Positions 43,995-53,772 of a DNA stretch of 64,000 bases are shown here, in pieces (position 1 is the stretch's first letter; the number at the start of each line of letters is the position of its first letter). The DNA lies in NCBI RefSeq assembly GCF_002567005.1, contig NZ_NUZU01000010.1:92290-156289 (forward strand), in the 5' to 3' direction. The notes under the pieces are model-generated. The model ran no database searches, was not told the DNA's origin, and was given only the letters and a program-made list of their open reading frames with translations. This stretch comes from Bacillus sp. AFS073361 (GTDB lineage: Bacteria; Bacillota; Bacilli; Bacillales; Cytobacillaceae). Made by a program: the position numbers and the translations under genes.

Positions 43995-44249
43995 TTAGGA
44001 AAGACTATACATCGGTATCTCATTAGGGTCCGCTTCTACGGTTTCATTCGCATGGTCAATGTAGCGCAGCAGGTTATACAGTTTAGTTTCAATGACGGTG
44101 TAATCACGTTCAAAATTGTAAGCGTGCAGGAATTGTTCAATTCGTTTTGATAAGAATTGGTCTTTTGTTCGTACCATTAAAATCAGTAAATTATCCCACT
44201 CAGAACGATGGGTATAATACAGCGCTCGATCATAATCCATTTTATTCAT
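43995..44249 (-). CDS. YhdB-like small protein
   Basis: An 84-residue soluble protein, MNKMDYDRALYYTHRSEWD..., similar to what I recall of B. subtilis YhdB. It has no cysteine or membrane segment; the function is unknown. AAGGAGGAG lies ten bases before the ATG. It stands alone between pgcA and the M14 gene. Confidence 0.7.
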   Translation of the reverse strand: MNKMDYDRALYYTHRSEWDNLLILMVRTKDQFLSKRIEQFLHAYNFERDYTVIETKLYNLLRYIDHANETVEADPNEIPMYSLS

Positions 44250-44386
44250 TTATTTTTATCTCCTCCTTATTAGGAGTTGAGATTATTGTGTGATATTTTG
44301 ACGATAACTTTCACAGAAAATGTTGGACATTCAGTATTTACGCTGTTTTCAACATTTACCTGCATAATTTAACAAATGGAGGTCAT

Positions 44387-45373
44387 ATGGCTAAAATCAT
44401 AATCTGTATCATCGTCTTTTTTACCATTCAACAGGAAAATGTGACAAGTGCAAAAATTGTTAATGGCAATAATCGTTATAGTTTCGGAAGATTGGAAGAT
44501 GACCTTTCAAAACTAACCAAAAAATATAAAAAAAAAATAAAAGTCCAATCAATCGGTACATCCCACTTTGGCCGTGATATTTGGGCAATCAAGCTAGGTA
44601 CAGGAAAGAAGAATGTGGTCTTAATTGGTTCGCATCATGGCAGAGAATGGATGACTAGCCTATTGCTTATGAAAATGCTTGAATCATATGCATCGACATA
44701 TAACGAGAGAACCTTTTTTGGCTTCAAGTCCAATCAAATTTTGAATGATGTTTCCATCTGGTTTGTACCTATGTTAAATCCTGATGGTGTTACCATCCAA
44801 CAGAATGATATGAAAGGTTTTTCATCTAAACATCAGGAGCTTTTGGTCAAGATGAATGATGGCTCAAGAGATTTTCAGCGATGGAAGTCAAATGGCATGG
44901 GAATTGACTTGAACAGGCAATATCCGGCAGGATGGGAAAGTCTCAAACCAGAACCAGCATCGCCGTGGTATAAATTCTATAAAGGGAAAGAACCACTGGA
45001 ATCAAAAGAAGTAAAATCTCTTACAAATTTTATTAAGGAAATCAACCCTACGATTGCCATTGCATATCACACGGCAGGAAGAGAAATTTATTGGAATTAT
45101 AAAAATGGCGAAAATTTAAAACGGGATGAACGGATTGCCAAAAAAATATCGAAGGTAACCGGGTATAAATTAGCAGTGCCGGATCAAAATGCAACGGGTG
45201 GCGGGTTCACAGATTGGTTTATCACTACTTATCATAGGCCGGCGATGACAATCGAAATAAGTTACCTAGTTGGTGAAACCAATCCACCCTTATCAATTTT
45301 TCAAAAGGAATGGAAACGAAATCAATATGTAGGATTAAAAATTGCAAAAGAGGCTAAAAAAATATCAAATTAA
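44387..45373 (+). CDS. Secreted M14-family zinc carboxypeptidase
   Basis: A 328-residue peptidase with an N-terminal signal sequence (about 1-22). The zinc motif is His84-x-x-Glu87 (SHHGREW), with the third ligand in IAIAYHTAGREIYW, substrate Asn-Arg in GIDLNRQYPAGW and the catalytic Glu in MTIEISYLVG. It resembles gamma-D-glutamyl-diaminopimelate peptidases (YqgT/ENP1 group) that cut cell-wall stem peptides, but it lacks LysM domains. GGAGGTCAT precedes the ATG. Probably a spore- or wall-related hydrolase. Confidence 0.92.
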   Translation: MAKIIICIIVFFTIQQENVTSAKIVNGNNRYSFGRLEDDLSKLTKKYKKKIKVQSIGTSHFGRDIWAIKLGTGKKNVVLIGSHHGREWMTSLLLMKMLESYASTYNERTFFGFKSNQILNDVSIWFVPMLNPDGVTIQQNDMKGFSSKHQELLVKMNDGSRDFQRWKSNGMGIDLNRQYPAGWESLKPEPASPWYKFYKGKEPLESKEVKSLTNFIKEINPTIAIAYHTAGREIYWNYKNGENLKRDERIAKKISKVTGYKLAVPDQNATGGGFTDWFITTYHRPAMTIEISYLVGETNPPLSIFQKEWKRNQYVGLKIAKEAKKISN

Positions 45374-45464
45374 AGCCATACTTGCCCATTGTTTTTTCTA
45401 TCTTGTTTCATCATTCTCCTTATTACTTCATACATTGTGGTAAGAGGAAAAGGGGGAATGGCTA

Positions 45465-46880
45465 ATGAATGTGGAAGGACGTAATGCACTGGAATATGCG
45501 ATCAGTGAAATTACTGAAATCGCAACCGGGTTTGGATTGGATTTTTATCCAATGCGCTATGAAATCTGCCCTGCTGAAATTATTTATACATTTGGGGCCT
45601 ATGGTATGCCAACCCGATTTTCACATTGGAGCTTTGGAAAGCAATTTCACAAAATGAAACTTCATTATGATCTAGGCCTTAGTAAAATTTATGAATTAGT
45701 GATCAATTCCAATCCATGCTATGCTTTCTTACTTGACTCTAACACCCTTATACAAAATAAATTAATTGTTGCCCATGTTTTAGCACACTGTGACTTCTTT
45801 AAGAATAATGTTCGTTTTGAAAATACGAAGCGGGATATGGTCGAAAGTATGGCAGCTACGGCTGAAAGGATTCATCAATATGAAATTCAATACGGCAAAA
45901 AGGAGGTAGAAACTTTCCTTGACGCGGTATTGGCCATTGATGAACACATTGATCCATCATTGATGAGACCTAAATTATCCTGGTCAATTGGAGATGACGA
46001 GTCAGACGATGAACATGAAATTCAAGCGGCAACGCCCTATGATGACCTATGGGGATTAGATGAAAAGGATAAAAAGGAAACAAATCAACCAAGAAAACGG
46101 AAATTTCCTCCTAAACCAGAGAAGGATTTATTATTATTTATTGAAACCTACAGTCGAGAATTAACAGATTGGCAGCGAGATATCTTGACAATGATGCGGG
46201 AGGAAATGCTTTACTTCTGGCCACAGCTTGAAACAAAAATCATGAACGAAGGCTGGGCTTCTTTTTGGCATCAACGGATATTAAGAGAAATGGATCTAAC
46301 AAGCGGCGAAGCCATCGAATTTGCTAAACTGAATGCTGGCGTGGTGCAGCCTTCCAAAACGGGAATCAATCCATATTACCTGGGAATCAAGATTTTTGAG
46401 GATATCGAAGAGCGGTACAATAATCCAACAGAAGAGATGATACGAAGGGGAGTAACGCCAGGGTCTGGAAGAGAAAAGATATTTGAAGTAAGAGAAGTGG
46501 AGTCTGATATTTCCTTCTTGCGAAATTATTTAAATAAGGACCTGGTCATGCGCGAAGATATGTATCTTTTCCAAAAACAAGGCAGGGACTACAAAATAGT
46601 TGATAAACAATGGGAACAGGTTCGCGATCAGCTTGTCAATATGCGCGTAAATGGCGGATTCCCGTATATTACGGTTAATGATGGAGACTATTTAAAGAAT
46701 GGTGAACTTTATTTAAAGCATTGGTATGAAGGCGTGGAACTTGATGTTAAATATCTAGAGAAAGTACTTCCATACATCCAGCAGCTTTGGGGAAGACCTG
46801 TCCATATTGAATCGATGATCGAAGAAAGAAAAATGTTGTTCTCCTATGATGGTAAAGGGGTGCATCGCAAATATTTGTAA
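45465..46880 (+). CDS. spoVR: Stage V sporulation protein R family
   Basis: A 471-residue soluble protein of the SpoVR family, near the length of B. subtilis SpoVR. Typical segments are [36 protein letters not shown] (in pieces, about 24-60), [24 protein letters not shown], and [17 protein letters not shown]. It is involved in spore cortex formation. GGGGGA lies seven bases before the ATG. It supports a spore-forming host. Confidence 0.96.
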   Translation: MNVEGRNALEYAISEITEIATGFGLDFYPMRYEICPAEIIYTFGAYGMPTRFSHWSFGKQFHKMKLHYDLGLSKIYELVINSNPCYAFLLDSNTLIQNKLIVAHVLAHCDFFKNNVRFENTKRDMVESMAATAERIHQYEIQYGKKEVETFLDAVLAIDEHIDPSLMRPKLSWSIGDDESDDEHEIQAATPYDDLWGLDEKDKKETNQPRKRKFPPKPEKDLLLFIETYSRELTDWQRDILTMMREEMLYFWPQLETKIMNEGWASFWHQRILREMDLTSGEAIEFAKLNAGVVQPSKTGINPYYLGIKIFEDIEERYNNPTEEMIRRGVTPGSGREKIFEVREVESDISFLRNYLNKDLVMREDMYLFQKQGRDYKIVDKQWEQVRDQLVNMRVNGGFPYITVNDGDYLKNGELYLKHWYEGVELDVKYLEKVLPYIQQLWGRPVHIESMIEERKMLFSYDGKGVHRKYL

Positions 46881-46887
46881 TTTCTTG

Positions 46888-46924
46888 AGGCTATCTTGTA
46901 CTATCAAGGTAGCCTATTTTTTAT
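46888..46924 (+). terminator. Terminator after spoVR
   Basis: 11-bp stem AGGCTATCTTG/CAAGGTAGCCT (one wobble), 6-base loop and six T. Confidence 0.92.
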
Positions 46925-47010
46925 TTAGGATAATAGAAAACAGGAATAACATTTCATGAATATATCTTATTTATTTAAGTGAACACTATGTTAAAAAGGG
47001 GATAAAATTG

Positions 47011-47763
47011 ATGAAACAAATGCTAAGCCCTAATGTGCTTTCTGTTTTAGAAGACAAAATTAAATTAATAAAATCACAAAAAGGAACGATATACTTAGTC
47101 GGTCCGATTCGGCTTCCCGTTAATTTATATGGTGAAACGGTCGTTTTTAAGTGGTACTGCTGGTTGAATTGTGATGAAGTAACGGAGGATTTTGAAAGAA
47201 TTATTGAAAAACTATCTTCGGCAAATTTAGCGGAGTTCCAACAATCTAGTGTTTTAGTATACGGAGATTTTGAATACGGAGACGATGCAATCATAAGATT
47301 CCATTCGATTTGCCATACAGGTGATATTTTTGGAAGCAAACGGTGTGATTGCGGTTTTCAATTAAAAAAGTCAATGAAGATGATCTCAGAACATGGTACA
47401 GGGGCACTATTCTATTTAGCTAACCATGAAGGCAGAGGAATTGGTTTATTTAGCAAGGCAATGGCATATGTTCTTCAAGAAAATGGTTATGATACGGTTG
47501 AAGCGAATGAAGGACTTGGTTTTGTAGATGATTCAAGAAATTATGGAGATGCGATTTTAGTTCTTAAAGCATTACGCTCAAAACCTGTAACGCTAATGAC
47601 CAACAACCCGAAAAAGTTAGAAGCATTAAAAAGTTCTGGTTTAGAGGTCTCAGGCCGGCAGCCTTTGTGGGGAGATGTATCTGAATATAACGAGAAGTAT
47701 CTTCAGACAAAAATTAGACGTTCGGGTCATTTAAGAGATAAGGAGACTTGTCCAAATGACTAA
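47011..47763 (+). CDS. ribA: GTP cyclohydrolase II, stand-alone
   Basis: A 250-residue GTP cyclohydrolase II without the DHBP synthase domain that Bacillus RibA normally carries. Zinc ligands Cys101, Cys112 and Cys114 (SICHTGDIFGSKRCDCG) have the same spacing as in E. coli RibA. YDTVEANEGLGFVDD and TNNPKKLEAL are the GTP-site blocks; HEGRGIGL is the usual EGR motif. Residues 1-85 are an N-terminal extension, longer than in E. coli. The ATG at 47011 is seven bases after AAGGGGAT. It overlaps ribD by eight bases. There is no FMN riboswitch upstream, so it may serve a non-riboflavin pathway. Confidence 0.93.
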   Translation: MKQMLSPNVLSVLEDKIKLIKSQKGTIYLVGPIRLPVNLYGETVVFKWYCWLNCDEVTEDFERIIEKLSSANLAEFQQSSVLVYGDFEYGDDAIIRFHSICHTGDIFGSKRCDCGFQLKKSMKMISEHGTGALFYLANHEGRGIGLFSKAMAYVLQENGYDTVEANEGLGFVDDSRNYGDAILVLKALRSKPVTLMTNNPKKLEALKSSGLEVSGRQPLWGDVSEYNEKYLQTKIRRSGHLRDKETCPND

Positions 47764-48862
47764 TCATGAGTTCTATATGGATTTGGCTATAAAAAATGCC
47801 AAAGCAATGAAAGGCCAAACCGACCCCAATCCACTTGTTGGAGCCGTTATAGTGAATGAAAACCGTGTAGTCGGTATCGGTGCACATTTAAAAGCAGGAG
47901 AGCCACATGCCGAGATTCACGCACTACGTATGGCTGGTGAAGCGGCCAAGGGAGGTACCATTTATGTCACATTGGAACCGTGTTCCCATTATGGCAGGAC
48001 AGGCCCTTGTGCTGTAGCAATCGTTGAAGCAGGATTAAAAAGAGTTGTGATCGCGACACTTGATCCTAATCCTGTTGTTGCAGGTAATGGTGTAAAAATA
48101 CTTAAAGATGCTGGAATTGAAGTGATCATTGGAGTTCTACAAGAGGAATCCCATCGGATGAATGAAGTGTTCAATAAGTTTATTGTTGAGAAAAGACCGT
48201 TTGTCACTTTGAAATCAGGGGTTACCTTAGATGGAAAAATTGCTACTTACGCATCAAACAGTAAATGGATTACTTCTGCAGAATCCAGAACCGATGTTCA
48301 TCATCTTCGCAATGAAAATATGGCTATACTAGTAGGTGTAAATACGGTAATAGAAGATAACCCTGAATTAACAACGAGGATCCCAAATGGGAGAAATCCT
48401 ATTCGAGTAATTCTGGATTCAACCTTAAAGATTCCTCTAGGGTCTAAAGTTGTCACTGATAACCTTGCAGAAACGTGGATTTTTACAAGCAAGAATTATG
48501 ACAAGGCTAAGGAGGAAACATTAAAGTCTTTAGGGATAAAAGTTTTTGTCACTAATGGATTGCAACAAGTTGATCCTAATGAAGTGGTCCAAATTTTAGG
48601 TGAGAACTTAGTCTCCTCTGTATTAATTGAAGGAGGAGGTACCATAAATGCAGCTTTCCTAGAAAATAAATGTATTGATAAAGTAATCCTATACTTTGCA
48701 CCTAAATTAATCGGTGGAAAGCAAGCACCTACTTTCCTTGAAGGAACTGGAATAGAGAAAATGGCTGACGCAATAGATTTAGTGGATACTTCCATCATTA
48801 AAATAGGAAAAGACTATAAATTTATTGGCTACCCAAGCTATTCAAAAGAGGGAATTATGTGA
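47756..48862 (+). CDS. ribD: Bifunctional pyrimidine deaminase/reductase
   Basis: A 368-residue RibD. The N-terminal deaminase domain has HAE (51-53) and the zinc cysteines Cys76 (EPCSHYG) and Cys85 (TGPC); the reductase domain begins near 150 (VTLKSGVTLDGKIA, SKWITSAESR, LVGVNTVIEDNPELTTR). It converts the RibA product to 5-amino-6-(5-phosphoribitylamino)uracil. It overlaps ribA by eight bases, and its stop overlaps the next start by one base, so the three genes are coupled. Confidence 0.95.
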   Translation: MTNHEFYMDLAIKNAKAMKGQTDPNPLVGAVIVNENRVVGIGAHLKAGEPHAEIHALRMAGEAAKGGTIYVTLEPCSHYGRTGPCAVAIVEAGLKRVVIATLDPNPVVAGNGVKILKDAGIEVIIGVLQEESHRMNEVFNKFIVEKRPFVTLKSGVTLDGKIATYASNSKWITSAESRTDVHHLRNENMAILVGVNTVIEDNPELTTRIPNGRNPIRVILDSTLKIPLGSKVVTDNLAETWIFTSKNYDKAKEETLKSLGIKVFVTNGLQQVDPNEVVQILGENLVSSVLIEGGGTINAAFLENKCIDKVILYFAPKLIGGKQAPTFLEGTGIEKMADAIDLVDTSIIKIGKDYKFIGYPSYSKEGIM

Positions 48863-49434
48863 TGAGATTTGGTTTTGATATTGACGATACATTAATCAAT
48901 CTACGAGAACATGCTTTTAATATCTATAATAAAAGGTTGAATCAGAATATTCCAATTGAAATTTTTCAAAACTTAAAAAGAGTTGAAATACATGAACCTT
49001 TTGGATTGACTGATCTACAAGGGAAAGAAATGTGGAATAATTCATTAGAAGAAATTTATTATACATCATGTCCACCCTTTCCTGATGCAGTTGAAACTTT
49101 ACAACAACTGGAGAAGAACGGGCACGAAATATACTATATAACAGCAAGGCCTAAAGAACATGGTGAACGAACGAAGGAATGGATGAGAGAAAACGGCTTT
49201 CCTGTTAATGATGAAAGATTTTTTTACGGAATGCAGGATCATGAAAAGGTAGAAATCATTAAAAAGTTACATCTCGATTATTATTTTGATGATAAACCTG
49301 AAATATTAGATACCTTATTAAACGAATCCATAAAACTTTTTCTTCGCGATCAATCCTATAATCGTCATTTAAACTTACCACGAATTGTAAATTGGAATGA
49401 ACTTGAGGGAATCATTGGGGAAAAAGTAAAATAA
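48862..49434 (+). CDS. HAD-superfamily phosphatase (5'-nucleotidase NT5C-like)
   Basis: A 190-residue HAD phosphatase with motif I DIDDT (Asp6, Asp8), YITARP as motif II and DYYFDDKPE as motif III-IV, in the cN-I/NT5C-like branch. The ATG at 48862 overlaps the ribD stop (TGATG), after AGAGGGA. In this position it is a good candidate for the phosphatase that acts on 5-amino-6-(5-phosphoribitylamino)uracil, a step often served by unlinked HAD enzymes. Nucleotide dephosphorylation is the alternative. Confidence 0.8.
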   Translation: MRFGFDIDDTLINLREHAFNIYNKRLNQNIPIEIFQNLKRVEIHEPFGLTDLQGKEMWNNSLEEIYYTSCPPFPDAVETLQQLEKNGHEIYYITARPKEHGERTKEWMRENGFPVNDERFFYGMQDHEKVEIIKKLHLDYYFDDKPEILDTLLNESIKLFLRDQSYNRHLNLPRIVNWNELEGIIGEKVK

Positions 49435-49451
49435 TTCAACTGAAAAATAAT

Positions 49452-49487
49452 AAAGAAGGCAGCTGATTAAATAGCTGCCTTCTTTTA
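49452..49487. terminator. Bidirectional terminator between the rib genes and ald
   Basis: 13-bp stem AAAGAAGGCAGCT and complement, 8-base loop, with T-run on both strands. Confidence 0.92.
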
Positions 49488-49493
49488 CTTATA

Positions 49494-50627
49494 TTAAATT
49501 GAAGCAAGTTCTTTTTCTAGGGCCTTCTCTACTGTTACATAATCATAGCCAAGATCTTTTGCCACTGCTTCATACGTAATTTCACCGTTAGCCACGTTAA
49601 CCCCAAGATATAATGCAGCATTTTCAGAAATGGCTTTAAAAACACCTTTATTAGCGATCTGTAATGCATATGGTACCGTTACATTTGTAAGGGCCATTGT
49701 TGAAGTCCTAGGTACAGCCCCAGGCATATTTGCAACTGAATAGTGGACAACACCATGTTTGATAAATGTTGGATTATCATGTGTTGTTACATGATCGATT
49801 GTTTCAACGATACCACCTTGGTCAATTGCAACATCGACGATTACTGAACCAGGTTTCATTGATTTAACCATTTCTTCAGTAACAAGCTTAGGTGCTTTGG
49901 CACCAGGGATTAATACAGCACCGATAAGAAGGTCAGCTTCTGCGACTGCTTCGGCAATATTGAAAGGATTAGACATTAATGTTTTGATTTGATTTCCAAA
50001 AATATCATCTAATTGACGAAGGCGATCTGCGCTTAAGTCAATGATTGTCACGTCTGCACCTAACCCGATAGCCATTTTTGCGGCATTGGTTCCTACAATT
50101 CCTCCGCCGACAATAGTAACTTTTCCGCGGTTAACACCTGGAACGCCTGCAAGAAGAATGCCAAGGCCTCCATTATTCTTTTGTAAGAACTGCGCACCAA
50201 TTTGAGCAGCCATACGACCAGCCACTTCACTCATTGGGGTAAGCAATGGAAGAGTACGGTTCATAGAAACAGTTTCATAGGCAATCGCGATGACACCTTT
50301 ATCTTTAAGAGCTTGAGCCAAATCTGGCTCTGCTGCTAAGTGTAAGTAAGTAAATAATATTAAACCTTGACGGAAGTACTTATATTCACTTGAAAGAGGC
50401 TCTTTTACCTTCATAATCATATCAGATTTAGTCCATACTTGCTCAGCGCTATCAATGATTTCAGCACCAGCTTTAGCATAAGCTTCGTCGGTGAAACCGC
50501 TTCCAATTCCTGCGTCCTTTTCCACTAATACTTTATGGCCAGCATTTAAGAATGAAACAACACCCGCAGGAGTTAGTGCTACACGATTTTCATTATTTTT
50601 AATTTCTTTAGGTACCCCAATAAACAT
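49494..50627 (-). CDS. ald: Alanine dehydrogenase
   Basis: A 377-residue NAD-dependent L-alanine dehydrogenase, full length. Catalytic residues Arg15, Lys75 (MKVKEP) and His96 (TYLHLA) are visible, and the coenzyme domain has [17 protein letters not shown] (about 168-184). It makes pyruvate and ammonia from alanine, important for alanine use and sporulation. GGGGAGG precedes the ATG. A PucR-type regulator lies upstream on the same strand and an amino-acid permease beyond it, a functional group for alanine use. Confidence 0.97.
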   Translation of the reverse strand: MFIGVPKEIKNNENRVALTPAGVVSFLNAGHKVLVEKDAGIGSGFTDEAYAKAGAEIIDSAEQVWTKSDMIMKVKEPLSSEYKYFRQGLILFTYLHLAAEPDLAQALKDKGVIAIAYETVSMNRTLPLLTPMSEVAGRMAAQIGAQFLQKNNGGLGILLAGVPGVNRGKVTIVGGGIVGTNAAKMAIGLGADVTIIDLSADRLRQLDDIFGNQIKTLMSNPFNIAEAVAEADLLIGAVLIPGAKAPKLVTEEMVKSMKPGSVIVDVAIDQGGIVETIDHVTTHDNPTFIKHGVVHYSVANMPGAVPRTSTMALTNVTVPYALQIANKGVFKAISENAALYLGVNVANGEITYEAVAKDLGYDYVTVEKALEKELASI

Positions 50628-50756
50628 AATCTAATTTCCTCCCCTAGTTACATATAAGTGTCTTGCTATGGCTAAAGTATAGAATGTTTCCTAGAGAATT
50701 TCTTTGTTTAGAAAAGAGAAAGATAATCATTCTTTTTGGGGATTTTCACAAACCGT

Positions 50757-52067
50757 TCAAATCCCCTGATATTTTTCTAGCTTTAAATCTATGAAGAGAA
50801 TCATCTTTTGATTAGGATCTCTTAAATTTATATCCCCAATTTCCGTGATACGTTTAAGCCGATAGTTTAATGTATTAGCATGGACATTTAGTTCCTTAGC
50901 TGCATCATTTATGTTGTTATCTTTATTTAAGAAAACCTCTAATGTTTCGACCAAGTTGCTATTGTGTTTCTGATCGTATTCATGAAGCCTTTTTAAGGCA
51001 TAATTTTCATAGGCATCAGTTTGTCTTTTTTCTAAAATAAGATCTACTATTTGATAGATGCCAAGCTTTTGATAGGTAAAAATATCTTTAGTCTCTAATG
51101 GGAACTTTTCTTTAATTGTTAAAACAGCTAATGTTTCTTTATAGGCCTTGCTTGTTTGTAGAAAATCCTCATAAATACTGCTATAGCTTGGTTTGATTTC
51201 TTTGATTCCATATCTCTCACTCATTTGAAGAACAAAGGATTTTGCAAATTGTTCCAGTTCATTGAAAGGGTTCTCAATAGTCGTGGTGGATACCATTAGA
51301 ATGAGTTGATTGCAGTCTATTGTGTAAAGAATAATTTTTATTCTTTGATTGGTTTTTAACAGATATGATATCGATTGCTCTACTTTGTTCGTGATATTTT
51401 CCTGAAACTGAAAAACAAGAACCGCAAAAAAGGCGGGTGGCGTTAATTGTAGTGAGTGGAAATGATCGAAAATCTCCTCTTTTACTTTAAGATGACCTGT
51501 TAAAAGTTTCCAAAAGAATTCTTGTGAACGTTCTTCTTTTTTGTTCTTTCTCGTCTGAAGCTGTAATAGTTTATTTTTTGCGGAATCCGCGGCTTTCTTT
51601 AAAAGAATAAAATCCCCTTCTGTTAAAACCTTATCAATTTCAATTGCCCAAATAAATCCAATCACTTCGTCTTGTTTCCAAATCGAAATGGCGACTCTAT
51701 TGTTAAGACCGATGTCACTTATATTTTTCACACGGATCGGTTCTTGGGTCTTTAGTAAAGCAGGAATTGTTCCTTCTTTCCATAATTGATTAATAACCTT
51801 TTCCGGCACCCTTCGTCCAATGATAGTAGAAATTCTCGCAGGATCCGTTCGTTCATCGTGTGTACTATAGGCAAGTAGACGGTGATTTGCATCCTCAATT
51901 GTAATAGGGCACATTAGTACCTGACTAATAAGGTCAGCAAATTCATCTAAGCTTTCGAAGGCAGTCTTAAATGGATCAGGTAGTCTAGTATTCAGAACGA
52001 TTACCCCCAGATTAAAATATAAAAAATCCCTTTGTTTAATTTTACAAAAAAAATATGATAATTTCAT
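50757..52067 (-). CDS. PucR-family transcriptional regulator, AdeR-like
   Basis: A 436-residue regulator with a GAF-like sensing region (about 30-180), a middle region and a C-terminal PucR helix-turn-helix (INDAAKELNVHANTLNYRLKRITEIG, in pieces, near 395-420). B. subtilis AdeR, of this family, activates ald from the neighbouring position, so the same job is likely here. The first ATG at 52067 has no ribosome site; GGGGGT lies before an in-frame CTG at 51995, which would remove 24 atypical residues. The true start is therefore doubtful. Confidence 0.88.
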   Translation of the reverse strand: MKLSYFFCKIKQRDFLYFNLGVIVLNTRLPDPFKTAFESLDEFADLISQVLMCPITIEDANHRLLAYSTHDERTDPARISTIIGRRVPEKVINQLWKEGTIPALLKTQEPIRVKNISDIGLNNRVAISIWKQDEVIGFIWAIEIDKVLTEGDFILLKKAADSAKNKLLQLQTRKNKKEERSQEFFWKLLTGHLKVKEEIFDHFHSLQLTPPAFFAVLVFQFQENITNKVEQSISYLLKTNQRIKIILYTIDCNQLILMVSTTTIENPFNELEQFAKSFVLQMSERYGIKEIKPSYSSIYEDFLQTSKAYKETLAVLTIKEKFPLETKDIFTYQKLGIYQIVDLILEKRQTDAYENYALKRLHEYDQKHNSNLVETLEVFLNKDNNINDAAKELNVHANTLNYRLKRITEIGDINLRDPNQKMILFIDLKLEKYQGI

Positions 52068-52154
52068 TTATTTTTACAAAATAAATAATGTGCTATAATG
52101 TTAAAATGATTCCGAGTAATTCAAAAAGAGAAAATATTTTCATAATTACTCTTT

Positions 52155-52169
52155 TTGAAAGCGGTAACA
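52155..52169. promoter_or_regulatory. CcpA cre site before the amino-acid permease
   Basis: TTGAAAGCGGTAACA fits the published 15-base cre pattern WTGNAANCGNWNNCW at every fixed position. It is 131 bases upstream of the permease start. Confidence 0.65.
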
Positions 52170-52299
52170 ATTAGGTAATAAGGAGGATTAAGTAATAAAA
52201 GACTTAAAAGTGAAGACTAAGATTGCTATAGTAAAAAAGCAAAGAAATTATTTCTATGGGATGAGAAAGTGTTAAAGTGTATTTATAAGGGGGATTTAT

Positions 52300-53700
52300 A
52301 TGAGTAAGAACACTCAGGGTAAAGAGCTTCATCGTGGTTTGGAAGAAAGGCATATCACCTTGATGTCTTTAGGGGCAGCCATCGGGGTGGGACTATTTCT
52401 TGGATCTGCAACCGCAATAAAAATGGCGGGGCCAGGTATTTTGGTTGGATACGCGGTTGCTGGACTAATTATGTTTTTTATCATGCGTGCATTGGGCGAA
52501 ATTGCGATTCAAAAACCGGTTGCTGGTTCTTTTAGTAAATATGCTAGGGATTATTTAGGTCCACTTGCTGGGTATATCACAGGCTGGAATTATTGGTTTT
52601 TATGGGTTGTAACATGCATGGCTGAAATCACGGCTGTAGGAATTTACATGGAGTATTGGTACCCAGATGTTCCACGTTGGATCTGGGCACTCTCAGCACT
52701 TGTGATCATGGCAGGGGTCAACTTTCTAGCTGTAAAAGCGTATGGTGAATTAGAATTTTGGTTTGCGCTTATTAAGATTGTTACGATTATTGCGATGATT
52801 GCCATTGGACTTGGAATGATTTTCTTTGGAATTGGCAACGGGGGAATCGCTACCGGCATTAAGAATTTATGGGAACATGGCGGTCTTTTCCCGAACGGAA
52901 TTAAGGGTGTTTTGCTATCTTTACAAATGGTTATGTTTGCCTATTTAGGAATTGAAATGATTGGTGTTACAGCTGGGGAAGTTAAAAACCCTGAAAAGTC
53001 TCTTTCAAGAGCCATTGATTCGGTATTCTGGCGTATTCTTATTTTTTACGTAGGTGCATTATTCGTGATCATGTCCATCTATCCATGGGAGGAAATTGGT
53101 ACAAAAGGCAGTCCGTTTGTACTTACTTTTGAACAAATTGGGATCCCGGGGGCAGCAGGTATTATAAACTTTGTCGTACTTACAGCAGCATTGTCATCGT
53201 GTAACAGTGGAATTTTTAGTACGGCAAGGATGTTATTTAATCTAGCACAGCATGATGAGGCACCTAAGAATTTCGCGAAAGTAACTAAAAGTGGTGTTCC
53301 AGGTGTTGCAGTCATAGCTTCTGCAGGTGCATTACTAATTGGTGTTGTCTTAAATTATATTGTCCCAGCAAAAGTTTTTACTTGGGTAACGAGTATCGCA
53401 ACCTTTGGAGCGATTTGGACTTGGGGAGTTATTCTTTTATCGCAAATTCGCTATCGAAAAACTTTAAAGCCGGCTGAGGAAAAGGTTTTAAAATATAAGA
53501 TGCCATTGTTTCCTTTTACTTCTTATCTTTCATTAGCCTTCTTAGCTTTCGTCATTGGTCTCATGGCGTATAATCCAGATACTCGGATTGCACTAATTAT
53601 TGGACCTTTATTCTTAGTTTTCTTGGTCGCGGTTTACTATACAAAAGGATTCCATAAACGAAATTCAAACCAGGATAAGGTTGATGAACGAGTAAGCTAA
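52300..53700 (+). CDS. Amino-acid permease (APC superfamily), probably alanine/D-Ala/Ser/Gly type
   Basis: A 466-residue carrier with twelve helices of the amino acid transporter family. SLGAAIGVGLFLGSATAIKMAGPGILVGY (about 23-51) is the helix-1 binding segment, with GEIAIQKPVAGSFSKYA and the GVTAGEVKNPEKSL loop further on. It is related to CycA/AlaP/AnsP-type proteins. The position beside ald and its regulator favours alanine as substrate. GGGGGATTTAT precedes the ATG; a perfect cre site lies upstream. Confidence 0.9.
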   Translation: MSKNTQGKELHRGLEERHITLMSLGAAIGVGLFLGSATAIKMAGPGILVGYAVAGLIMFFIMRALGEIAIQKPVAGSFSKYARDYLGPLAGYITGWNYWFLWVVTCMAEITAVGIYMEYWYPDVPRWIWALSALVIMAGVNFLAVKAYGELEFWFALIKIVTIIAMIAIGLGMIFFGIGNGGIATGIKNLWEHGGLFPNGIKGVLLSLQMVMFAYLGIEMIGVTAGEVKNPEKSLSRAIDSVFWRILIFYVGALFVIMSIYPWEEIGTKGSPFVLTFEQIGIPGAAGIINFVVLTAALSSCNSGIFSTARMLFNLAQHDEAPKNFAKVTKSGVPGVAVIASAGALLIGVVLNYIVPAKVFTWVTSIATFGAIWTWGVILLSQIRYRKTLKPAEEKVLKYKMPLFPFTSYLSLAFLAFVIGLMAYNPDTRIALIIGPLFLVFLVAVYYTKGFHKRNSNQDKVDERVS

Positions 53701-53724
53701 AAATTATCATCGTTTACTATAAGC

Positions 53725-53762
53725 AAAAGCAGTGGGAGAGTTTGATCCCCACTGCTTTTTTT
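53725..53762. terminator. Terminator between permease and MMPL gene
   Basis: Stem AAAAGCAGTGGG with CCCCACTGCTTTT and a short loop, flanked by T-run on both strands. Confidence 0.88.
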
Positions 53763-53772
53763 ATGGCAAATA

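Noticed and set aside
46925..47010. FMN riboswitch before ribA
   Set aside because: The short AT-rich gap has none of the conserved RFN helices.
50715..50740. Second Fur-box-like word (GATAATCATTC) before ald
   Set aside because: Only one half fits; the other arm has several mismatches.
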